Source: an uncultured Prevotellaceae bacterium (GTDB lineage: Bacteria; Bacteroidota; Bacteroidia; Bacteroidales; Bacteroidaceae). From it: 55,250 bases of DNA. The stretch is taken from the NCBI GenBank assembly GCA_900318815.1, contig ONMA01000020.1:1-55250 (forward strand). The letters run 5' to 3'. Position 1 is the first letter of the stretch; each line of letters begins with the position of its first letter. Positions 7,566 through 15,311 of this stretch are shown here, one piece after another. The position numbers and the translations under genes were made by a program. The notes under the pieces are model-generated. The model saw only the letters and a program-made list of their open reading frames with translations. It did not search any database and was not told the origin of the DNA.

Positions 7566-9125
7566 ATGAAACGAAACATCATAAAGAAAGGTTTGTTCGT
7601 GTTCGCCATGGGTGCTCTGACCGCATCATGCACAGGTGACTTGGACGTGACGCCTATTGACCCCAATCTGGATACCCCTGAAAACCTGCTGACGGGTACA
7701 GAGGCTTACAACCAGCAGCTGGCCAAGTGCTATTCGGGATTGGCAGTGAGCTCGCCCGACGGTGACAGCGGTAGTCCCGATATCGAGGGTATCGACGGTG
7801 GCTTCGGCCAGTATCTGCGCGCCCTGTACAACGTGCAGGAGCTGCCTACCGACGAGGCCGTCATCGGTTGGAACGACCAGACGTTGAAGGACCTGCATGG
7901 CCTGCAGTGGACCAGCAGCGACGTGTTTGTCTCGGCCTGCTACAGCCGCGTGTTCTATCAGATTTCCATCTGCAACGAGGTGATGCGCCGCATCGACCAG
8001 TCTGGTTCCAACGATGCCTTGATGCAGCAGTACCGTGCCGAGGCCCGTGCCCTGCGCGGCCTGAGCTATCTGCACGCCATCGACCTCTTTGGCAACGTGC
8101 CCTTCACCGATGAAACCACTGAGGTGGGCGGTAGCAATCCTCAGCAGATCAGCCGCGCCGATCTGTTCGCCTGGCTCGAGAAAGACATGAAGGAGTGTGC
8201 CGACCAGCTGCCTGCCAATCCGGAGAAATACCGTTGCGGCAAGGGCATGGCCTACATGATCCTGGCCAAGCTCTACCTGAACGCTAAGGTCTACACCGGT
8301 CAGGACAAATATAAGGAATGCGCCGACTACTGTCAGAAGATTATCGACCTGGGCTACAAACTGGAGTCGGCTACCAACTGGAGCAAGCTGTTCTGTGCCG
8401 ACAACGACCAGTTCTTAGGCGTTGGCCATGAGCTGATCTTCAGCGTCTATCAAGACCATATCAACACGCAGGCCTACGGTGGCACCACCTACATCATCAA
8501 CGCTATGGTGGGTGGTAAGATGTCATACGCCGACTATGGCCTTGGCGGCAACGGCTGGGGTGGTATTCGTGTCACGCCGCAGTTTGTCGACAAGTTCGAC
8601 AGTGCCGACCAGCGCGCTACGTTCTTCACTACCGGTCAGGACAAGGAGATTAAGGACATCAGCGACTTTACCAGTGGCTATGCCTTCACGAAGTACACGA
8701 ACCTAAAGGCCAATGGTACGACCATCGACGGTGCCAACTCGTTCCCCGACACCGACTTCCCCATGTTCCGTCTGGGTGATGTCTATCTGATGCTGGCAGA
8801 GTGCCAGGTGGTGGGTGGAATACAATGCGACGGCATTGCCCGTTTCAACGACATCCGCGAGCGTGCTGGTGTTGCCAAGATTGACAACCCCACAAGGGCC
8901 AACATCCTCGATGAACGTGCCCGTGAGCTGGCATGGGAGTGCCACCGCCGCACAGACCTCGTCCGCTTCGGTCTCCTGACTTCCGGCGATTACCTCTGGT
9001 CGCATAAGGGCATGAACAGCAATGTGGGTACACCTCATGGTGTTGATGCCAAATACAACCTCTATCCGTTGGCTTCGAGCGATGTGATTTCCAATCCGAA
9101 CCTGAAGCAGAATACCGGCTATTGA
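7566..9125 (+). CDS. susD: SusD-type starch-binding outer-membrane lipoprotein
   Basis: The 519-residue lipoprotein has a signal peptide with lipobox and Cys 22, followed by G-D-L-D (acidic, fitting surface export). The body shows SusD/RagB traits: an early Y-N-Q-Q-L-A-K segment, helix-rich TPR-like middle with R-A-E-A-R-A-L-R, and the late R-L-G-D-V-Y-L-M-L-A-E motif with E-R-A-R-E-L-A-W-E-C-H-R-R-T-D-L. It forms the lid on SusC and captures starch fragments. Spacing of 21 bp after susC and 34 bp before susE supports one transcript. Confidence 0.93.
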   Translation: MKRNIIKKGLFVFAMGALTASCTGDLDVTPIDPNLDTPENLLTGTEAYNQQLAKCYSGLAVSSPDGDSGSPDIEGIDGGFGQYLRALYNVQELPTDEAVIGWNDQTLKDLHGLQWTSSDVFVSACYSRVFYQISICNEVMRRIDQSGSNDALMQQYRAEARALRGLSYLHAIDLFGNVPFTDETTEVGGSNPQQISRADLFAWLEKDMKECADQLPANPEKYRCGKGMAYMILAKLYLNAKVYTGQDKYKECADYCQKIIDLGYKLESATNWSKLFCADNDQFLGVGHELIFSVYQDHINTQAYGGTTYIINAMVGGKMSYADYGLGGNGWGGIRVTPQFVDKFDSADQRATFFTTGQDKEIKDISDFTSGYAFTKYTNLKANGTTIDGANSFPDTDFPMFRLGDVYLMLAECQVVGGIQCDGIARFNDIRERAGVAKIDNPTRANILDERARELAWECHRRTDLVRFGLLTSGDYLWSHKGMNSNVGTPHGVDAKYNLYPLASSDVISNPNLKQNTGY

Positions 9126-9159
9126 TTAATTGATAACTGAAAATTGATAACTGAAAATT
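9126..9159 (+). repeat. TTGATAACTGAAA period-7 repeat in susD-susE gap
   Basis: The gap consists almost wholly of two copies of TTGATAACTGAAAA, itself a doubled 7-mer. It resembles the TTGAGAA heptamers inside the SusR-like gene at 45477-45499. Confidence 0.6.
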
Positions 9160-10065
9160 ATGAAAACAAAATATTTCAAGAGTAGTTTGTTGTTTGCGGT
9201 CTGCGCCTTGCTGTTCACAGCCTGCGACTCCGATCGTGATGACAACCCCACACTCGGTCCAAACCACACGGCATCGACATTCGTCTTGAATACATCGGCC
9301 GTGGCCGACCAGTACATTCAGTTGGCACCAGAAAACAGTGTGAACCTCACTTGGTCACAGCCCGACTATGGTGTGAACACCGTCGTGAACTACAAGATTC
9401 AGGTAGGTCTGGTTGAGAGCGGCAACGTCAGGTGGAGCGACGGCTATTTAGAGACCGGCTTCAACTCCTGCGACGTAAACGTCAGTGGTGATGAGATTGC
9501 CAAGGCTATCTGTAAGCTCGACGGCTTCAAGACCGAGGACGACTATGTCGATAAGGGCTTCCGCGAGGTGGCCATGCGCGTAGCTGCCGACATCAAGACC
9601 ACCAGTTCGCAGGTGGTAGAAGGAACAGAGATTCTGTCAAACATGGTCACTTTCAAACACATGGCAGCCTACTGCAACGTTCCCACCAAGGGTACGCTCT
9701 ACATCGTCGGTTCGTGCTGCGGATGGCCTGAGCCTTCTGGCAGCAACAAGCAGACCCTGCTCGACGGTGGCTGGTACGTCACGGAGACCGAGATTGGCAG
9801 TAACATCTTCAAGGGTGTTGTTGAAATGCCTGCAGGCGACCTGACCTTCCGCTTCTACAGCAAGCTCACCGGCTGGGGTAGCGACGACAATCCTGAAGGC
9901 TCTATTGGTCAGCAGGCTAAGGACGAGGCCAAGGAATTCACGCTGCCTCACACGGGCACCTGCATGCCAGGTAAGGGTTCTTGGTCATTCCCGGGCTTCC
10001 CTGGCGGCAAGCTTGACATCACTGTCGATATGAACAATAAGTCGGTTAGCTTCGTACTCCTCTAA
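9160..10065 (+). CDS. susE: SusE-like surface starch-binding lipoprotein
   Basis: The 301-residue lipoprotein has Cys 22 followed by D-S-D-R-D-D, an acidic stretch typical of surface-exposed Bacteroidetes lipoproteins. Residues about 40-165 form an Ig-like SusE domain (V-N-L-T-W-S-Q-P-D-Y-G, then Y-K-I-Q-V-G), and about 180-301 a C-terminal carbohydrate-binding module (L-Y-I-V-G-S-C-C-G-W-P, later F-R-F-Y-S-K-L-T-G-W-G). It is shorter than usual SusE because it has one binding module where SusE proteins often have two. It probably retains starch at the cell surface. Confidence 0.85.
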   Translation: MKTKYFKSSLLFAVCALLFTACDSDRDDNPTLGPNHTASTFVLNTSAVADQYIQLAPENSVNLTWSQPDYGVNTVVNYKIQVGLVESGNVRWSDGYLETGFNSCDVNVSGDEIAKAICKLDGFKTEDDYVDKGFREVAMRVAADIKTTSSQVVEGTEILSNMVTFKHMAAYCNVPTKGTLYIVGSCCGWPEPSGSNKQTLLDGGWYVTETEIGSNIFKGVVEMPAGDLTFRFYSKLTGWGSDDNPEGSIGQQAKDEAKEFTLPHTGTCMPGKGSWSFPGFPGGKLDITVDMNNKSVSFVLL

Positions 10066-10101
10066 TCATTTCGTCAGTATTATATAATACAGTATAATCA
10101 A

Positions 10102-12003
10102 ATGAATAAGAAGATGAAAAAAGTTAGTTTATATATCATGGCTCTGCTGAGCATGGGCCTCGCATCCTGCAACCAGGATTTCGAGACAATCTTCAGCCCG
10201 CAGACAAATACGCAAGAGAGCCTGCTGCAAAAGAGTGATGTCACTGTGGCCAACAATACACCAGCGACCATCAACCTTGTTGATTATTTTGACGTAGAGG
10301 CCGGCACGACAAAGGCTGTTCCCATCGGTACTGCCACCGTGAAAGAAGGAGCCATGCCTGCCAACACCATCCTGAAGGCTGTAGTGGAGTTCTCCAAGAA
10401 TGCCGATTTCACCAATTCCATCGTGCTTGATGCCAACAGCTTGATCAACACCAATGAGATTGGCGTGAATGCGCAGTCCCTGCAGGATGCCTACTTCAAC
10501 GACATCACGCGCAATCCGTCTACCACCGACCTGTATATCCGCACCGTACTCTATACCGTGACTGGTGGTACTGCAGAGGCTATTGTCGGCGAACCCGGCA
10601 AGAACTACTATGCTGAGAGCAAGGTGTCCTTCACCCCGCTGAACAAGGTACAGATCTCGCCTGCCTACTATGTCATCGGTGCTGCCGGTGGCTGGACTGC
10701 CGACGGGGCCCGCACGCAGAAGTTCCAGCACAGCGATGCTGATGTCTACGACGATCCTATCTTCACCATCACCATTGATGCAGGCAGCGATGACTGCTGG
10801 TTCGCTATCGGCGACGATGCAGCGCTCGACGCAGTGGCAGCCGACAACTGGAAGCTGTTGCTTGGCACCAAGGGCGCCAGCGAGGACCTGACGGGAACGA
10901 TGGACTTCCGCTACAATCTCGATGGCGACCACTCGTTCCATGTGCAGGGTGCCAAGAAGATTCGCATCACGCTCGACATGATGAACTACAGCTACGTCAT
11001 AGAGCCGGTGAACATTGCCGATGCCTACTACCTCATTGGCGGCCCCGGCGAGTGGAATGCAACATCGGCCCGGACGATGAAGTTCTCGCACAGTGCTAAG
11101 GATGTCTTCGAGGATCCCGTCTTCACCTATACCTTCGAAGGCAATGGTGCTGACATGTGGTTCGCAATCGGTGATGACGAATCGCTCAACGGTATGGAGA
11201 ACAACGACTGGTCGAACGTCTTCGGTACGACTTCTGGCAATGGCAACAGTGGTGAGAGCGGTTCGCTGGCACGCCGTAGCACGCTGAGCGATGAAGGTTC
11301 GTTTAAGGTTGACGGTCAGGCTAAGTTCTACCGTGTCACCATTAACATGGCTGAGATGACCTACGAGGTCAAGGCACTGAACTTTGCCCAGTACATCTAC
11401 GAGGCTGGTGTGAACAACAGCTGGGGCAACATTGAGCAGCCGCTCTATTGTGGCGACGGCAATGGCACCTACACAGGCTTCTTCTATGCCAAGGAGGACA
11501 GTTGGACCGACGGCAAGGGAGCCTTCAAGTTCCGTGGCGCTGCCGACAACTGGGACAATGGCAACTATGGCACTGGCACGATGAACGACGACGGTCTGAC
11601 CGGCTCGCTCATTGACGATGGCAACTCTGGCAATGTCATGCCTGCTCCCGGCTTCTATCGTGCCGATGTCAACCTGGCCGACATGACCTACAAGCTCACG
11701 CCCATCAAGAGCGTATTCGTGGTGGGTAGTGCCGTCAATAACGACTGGGACAACGGTGTGGAGATGACCTATAACTTCGACAAGCTGTGCTGGGAGTGCG
11801 ATGCTACATTCACTGAGGCTGGCGTCATCAAGTTCAAGGGCAACGGCACCTGGGATACCGAGGACGGCAACTGGGGCGGCACGGCCGACAACATCATCAA
11901 CGGCTCTAACGACAACATTCCTGTCAGCGTGTCCGGCGATGTACACATCGAGTTCTATCCGCTCTGCGAGACCAAGGCTTACTGCACCATCACGAAGAAA
12001 TAA
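10102..12003 (+). CDS. susF: SusF-like surface starch-binding lipoprotein with four modules
   Basis: The 633-residue lipoprotein has Cys 23 followed by N-Q-D-F-E. An N-terminal Ig-like region (about 40-180) is followed by four tandem binding modules starting near residues 183, 306, 428 and 537. Modules 1 and 2 are clear paralogues (A-Y-Y-V-I-G.. and A-Y-Y-L-I-G.., each with W-F-A-I-G-D-D), and modules 3 and 4 share the F-K-F-[RK]-G core. It probably binds starch at the surface together with SusE. ATG 10114 (MKKVSL) is an alternative start. The gene symbol is by position and architecture. Confidence 0.85.
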   Translation: MNKKMKKVSLYIMALLSMGLASCNQDFETIFSPQTNTQESLLQKSDVTVANNTPATINLVDYFDVEAGTTKAVPIGTATVKEGAMPANTILKAVVEFSKNADFTNSIVLDANSLINTNEIGVNAQSLQDAYFNDITRNPSTTDLYIRTVLYTVTGGTAEAIVGEPGKNYYAESKVSFTPLNKVQISPAYYVIGAAGGWTADGARTQKFQHSDADVYDDPIFTITIDAGSDDCWFAIGDDAALDAVAADNWKLLLGTKGASEDLTGTMDFRYNLDGDHSFHVQGAKKIRITLDMMNYSYVIEPVNIADAYYLIGGPGEWNATSARTMKFSHSAKDVFEDPVFTYTFEGNGADMWFAIGDDESLNGMENNDWSNVFGTTSGNGNSGESGSLARRSTLSDEGSFKVDGQAKFYRVTINMAEMTYEVKALNFAQYIYEAGVNNSWGNIEQPLYCGDGNGTYTGFFYAKEDSWTDGKGAFKFRGAADNWDNGNYGTGTMNDDGLTGSLIDDGNSGNVMPAPGFYRADVNLADMTYKLTPIKSVFVVGSAVNNDWDNGVEMTYNFDKLCWECDATFTEAGVIKFKGNGTWDTEDGNWGGTADNIINGSNDNIPVSVSGDVHIEFYPLCETKAYCTITKK

Positions 12004-12055
12004 CGGCCGAAAGAATCAGGCAAACTACAAAAAGTAGGGTGATTCATAATTAACT

Positions 12056-12141
12056 ACAACGGATTTCACGGATTATACGGATTTTCTAAGTTACTGACTA
12101 TCAGTTGGGCTTAAATCCGAGTAATCCGTGAAATCCGTTGT
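12056..12141. terminator. Inverted ATCCGT repeat after susF, possible terminator
   Basis: Arms 12056-12075 and 12122-12141 are perfect 20-bp reverse complements made of period-9 AATCCGTGA sequence, followed by TTTTT. Placed 50 bp after the susF stop, it could end the susCDEF transcript. It belongs to the same family as the large array at 39428-39811. Confidence 0.5.
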
Positions 12142-12279
12142 TTTTAAATTATGCGTTTTGACATACTTTCTTTTTATATGATAATCACCATCATTCCCTG
12201 TTCAGGAGGTCTCAACGCTGCAAATCCCTCGCCTATCCGTTTAATAAAGTTAAAGCAGACAAAATTTCCACCATATCCC

Positions 12280-12310
12280 TTTGAAGCAACCCATTTTTTA
12301 TGTAATTTTG
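12280..12310 (+). promoter_or_regulatory. Promoter of the AAA ATPase gene
   Basis: TTTG (12280-12283), 19 bp, then TAATTTTG (12303-12310) matches the Bacteroidetes consensus exactly. It lies 27 bp before ATG 12338, so the ATPase has its own promoter within the sus region. Confidence 0.7.
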
Positions 12311-12337
12311 GAGTTGAATTCCAAATTTGCATAAAAA

Positions 12338-13513
12338 ATGGCTATCAACTTATATCTTCATCGCACCATCGAAGGCATCATCAAAGAAGCCTCTCAGTAC
12401 TTTTCTGTCATCTCTGTCACAGGTCCACGTCAGTCAGGAAAGAGCACGCTTCTAAAGCATCTTTTCCCAGATGTTCCCAAATACAGTTTAAAAGATGTCA
12501 ATGTCCGCGAGTTTGCCGAGCACGACCCCATAGCCTTTCTTCGTCAGCACCCGAATGGGATGTTTATCGACGAGGTTCAGAAAGTTCCACAGCTTCTGGA
12601 ATACATCCAGGGCATTGTCGATGACAATCCCGATTGCCAGTTCCTGCTTACAGGCAGCTCAAACTTTGAGTTGCTCCACGATATGTGCGAGTCACTGCCT
12701 GGCAGAGCAGGTGTCTATGAGTTATTGCCCATGACCTACCATGAAGCCGAATCCACCATGAGGGAAATGCAGACTGACGAATTCCTATACAACGGGCTAT
12801 ATCCGGCTATCTGTGCCAAGAAAAACAAAGCCCATTTGTTTTATCCCTCTTATGTCAAGACCTACCTGGAGCGCGATGTCCGCGACCTGCTAAAAGTCAA
12901 AGACCAGATACAGTTCATGAAATTCATGAAACTCTGTGCTGCAAGAGTGGGAGCCATCTTCAATGCTTCCGAAATTGCCGCTCAGCTTGGTGTTGACAAC
13001 AAGACCGTCACCAACTGGCTGTCAGTTCTTCAGGCCTCCTATCTCATCACCCTTCTACCACCCTACTACGAGAACATCTCCAAACGATTAGTCAAGAGTC
13101 CCAAACTTTACTTCAACGATCCAGGCTTAGCCTGTTTCTTATTGGATATTGAAAGTCCACGCCAGTTAGAACGCGACAAGATGCGTGGTGCCATTTTTGA
13201 GAACTATGTCGTCATGGAAGTAATCAAATATCGCTACAACCGAGGATTGTTAAACGGAGTTTATTTCTATCGTGACTCGAACCAGAACGAGGTAGACATT
13301 CTCTTAAAGGAGGAAGGTGAGATTACCGCTATTGAGGTCAAGTCATCCATGACCTATCATACCTCATTCGAGAATTCCCTCTCCAAACTCTCCGAGTGGA
13401 TCAAAACACCAATAACCAATAAGATGGTGGTCTATACGGGTGATTTTGAGAATACCGCCAGCGACATAAAGATTCTTAACTACCGTCACCTACACCGTTC
13501 TGGATTGTCGTAG
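12338..13513 (+). CDS. AAA ATPase with DUF4143 domain
   Basis: The 391-residue cytosolic ATPase has Walker A G-P-R-Q-S-G-K-S-T (29-37) and Walker B M-F-I-D-E-V (about 75-80), then the sensor G-S-S-N-F. The second half is DUF4143 (Y-L-E-R-D-V-R-D-L, a winged-helix-like part, then E-V-D-I-L-L...I-E-V-K-S, a PD-(D/E)XK-like core near residues 320-345). Such proteins are widespread, often mobile, and of unknown function. It has its own promoter, a repeat-based hairpin upstream, and lies between susF and the amylases, so it looks inserted into the sus locus and is unlikely to act in starch use. Confidence 0.9.
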   Translation: MAINLYLHRTIEGIIKEASQYFSVISVTGPRQSGKSTLLKHLFPDVPKYSLKDVNVREFAEHDPIAFLRQHPNGMFIDEVQKVPQLLEYIQGIVDDNPDCQFLLTGSSNFELLHDMCESLPGRAGVYELLPMTYHEAESTMREMQTDEFLYNGLYPAICAKKNKAHLFYPSYVKTYLERDVRDLLKVKDQIQFMKFMKLCAARVGAIFNASEIAAQLGVDNKTVTNWLSVLQASYLITLLPPYYENISKRLVKSPKLYFNDPGLACFLLDIESPRQLERDKMRGAIFENYVVMEVIKYRYNRGLLNGVYFYRDSNQNEVDILLKEEGEITAIEVKSSMTYHTSFENSLSKLSEWIKTPITNKMVVYTGDFENTASDIKILNYRHLHRSGLS

Positions 13514-13561
13514 AAGGACGGTCAAAGTCCTTACGGTAGACTTTCTTGACATTAACATGGG

Positions 13562-13605
13562 GGAAAACACGCGGGATGCAAACGTTTGCATCCCGCGTGT
13601 TTTCC
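13562..13605. promoter_or_regulatory. 44-bp perfect palindrome with LacI operator core
   Basis: All 22 bases of each arm are complementary around the centre 13583/13584. The core 13577-13590 is TGCAAACGTTTGCA, identical to the operator before susC. The outer arms add GGAAAACACGCGGGA and its complement. It lies 81 bp before the GH13 lipoprotein start, so it is probably an operator for the same LacI protein. The long arms could also form a hairpin that ends transcription from the ATPase gene. Confidence 0.75.
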
Positions 13606-13686
13606 TATTCTTTCCATGTATGCCGCTGGTTTCGTGAAAATGTCGTAACTTCGCAGCACGAAACCAATATTAAAAACAAACACCGT

Positions 13687-15030
13687 ATGAAGTATTTATT
13701 AACGATTGTATGCGCAGTATTGCTCCTTGGCAGCTGCAAGCACGACAAATCGGCAAATGAAGGCAGCGATTTCCAGTTGCCCGCCGTCGAAGACATCGCC
13801 ATGTATCAGGTCAATCCCCGTGTCTTTGCCCCTCAGAACTCGCTCCGCGCCGTGGCTGCCCGCATCGACAGCATCCGCGACTTAGGCGTCAACATGATGT
13901 GGGTCATGCCCATCTATCCCATCGGCATAGAGAAAGGTAAGAACTCACCCTACTGCATCAGCAACTACACCGACGTGGCCCCGGAGTTCGGCACCGTCGA
14001 CGATTTCAAGTACCTGGCCGGCGTGTGCCATGACCACGGCATGGGCATCATCCTCGACTGGGTGGCCAACCACACGGCATGGGATCATCCCTGGGTGAAG
14101 GAACATCCCGACTGGTACACCTACGACGAGGAGGCCGACACCATCATTTGCCCACAGCCCTGGAACTGGGAGGATGTGGCCGACCTGAACTATGACAACC
14201 GCGACATGCGCCGCGCCATGATCGACGCCATGAAGTTCTGGATTACCGAGGTAGGCATTGACGGTTTCCGCTGCGACGTGGCCGATGGCGTGCCTGCCGA
14301 TTTCTGGAAGGAGGCCATTGACGAGCTGCGCCAGGCTGCCGCACCGCGCCAGATCGTCATGCTGGCTGAGGGCAAGCGTGTAGACAACTTTACCGTGGGG
14401 GGCTTCGACATGAACTACGGCTGGGATTTCAAGGACTCGATAGTCCATGTGTTCCGCGACGGGCATCCCGCCACCGACCTTATTGCTGCCGACAAGGCCG
14501 AATACGACAGTCTGCCTGACGGGAAGGTGAAGTTGCGCTTCACCACCAACCACGACCACTCCACCGAGGCCACACCCGTGGTCGAGTTTACCAACGAGCG
14601 CGGTTCCATGGCTGCCTACGTTGCCAGCATCTTCCTGCATGGCGGTGCCCTCATCTATGGTTCGCAGGAGGTGGGTTATCCCGACCCTATCAACTTCTTC
14701 CACTACGTACCCGTGGACTGGACGGCCAACTCCAAGCTCTACGAGGAGTATAAGGAATTGATTGAACTTTACAACGAAGAGCCCGCCCTGCGCAAAGGCC
14801 AGCTGACCACCTTCCCCGACAAGGACGTGCTTATGTTCGAGAAGTCACTGGGCGACGAGCGTTTCCTCGTCATGGTCAACGTGCGCAATCAGGAGGTGGA
14901 AGTGGCCGTGCCCGAACCGTGGGTGGGCAAGCAGGTGGACGACGTAGCCCCCGGCGGTGACCTGCACGGACTGGGCGAGAAGCTGTTCTTCCCCCCATAC
15001 GCTTACCGTATCCTCGAATTTGATGAGTAA
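13687..15030 (+). CDS. GH13 alpha-amylase/neopullulanase-type lipoprotein
   Basis: The 447-residue GH13 enzyme has a short lipoprotein signal with Cys 17. The barrel carries the usual triad: nucleophile D197 in G-F-R-C-D-V, acid/base E228 in M-L-A-E-G, and D290 in T-N-H-D-H. Residues after Cys (K-H-D-K) are not clearly acidic, so it may face the periplasm and cut imported maltooligosaccharides (SusA-like role; inferred). ATG 13687 is chosen because it places the signal peptide at the N-terminus; an upstream in-frame ATG at 13546 would run the coding region through the 44-bp palindrome. A possible -7 element TAACTTCG is at 13646-13653. Confidence 0.9.
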   Translation: MKYLLTIVCAVLLLGSCKHDKSANEGSDFQLPAVEDIAMYQVNPRVFAPQNSLRAVAARIDSIRDLGVNMMWVMPIYPIGIEKGKNSPYCISNYTDVAPEFGTVDDFKYLAGVCHDHGMGIILDWVANHTAWDHPWVKEHPDWYTYDEEADTIICPQPWNWEDVADLNYDNRDMRRAMIDAMKFWITEVGIDGFRCDVADGVPADFWKEAIDELRQAAAPRQIVMLAEGKRVDNFTVGGFDMNYGWDFKDSIVHVFRDGHPATDLIAADKAEYDSLPDGKVKLRFTTNHDHSTEATPVVEFTNERGSMAAYVASIFLHGGALIYGSQEVGYPDPINFFHYVPVDWTANSKLYEEYKELIELYNEEPALRKGQLTTFPDKDVLMFEKSLGDERFLVMVNVRNQEVEVAVPEPWVGKQVDDVAPGGDLHGLGEKLFFPPYAYRILEFDE

Positions 15031-15058
15031 TTCAACTTTCCCACCTTTTCTTTTTCTG

Positions 15059-15227
15059 TCAAGAATTTGAGAATTAGAGAATTATACACAATGATGACTC
15101 CAACTGAAGATATTTCGAATTTAGAGAATGATGAGTGCGAAGTCCGTTCTATGAATTCTAAGGTCGCCTGCGACCTCTTCAAGAGAAGCTTTCTACAATG
15201 ATAATTCTCTAATTCTCAAATTCTTGA
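15059..15227. repeat. Long inverted repeat between the two amylase genes
   Basis: Arms 15059-15085 and 15201-15227 are perfect 27-bp reverse complements (TTTGAGAATTAGAGAATT type sequence) around a 115-base centre with no gene. It may work as a processing or termination hairpin; there is no long T-run after it. It resembles the period-7 TTGAGAA repeat family. Confidence 0.7.
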
Positions 15228-15311
15228 TAAATAGAGAAAAAAGACGGGGAACTTCAGTGAGTAATAATCTAAATATTGTTTTACTATTACTTAATTACCA
15301 ACTTATACTGT

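Noticed and set aside
10129-11946. 605-codon open frame on the minus strand opposite susF
   Set aside because: It is a shadow of the coding strand caused by codon bias: no start context, no family character, and susF is clearly real.
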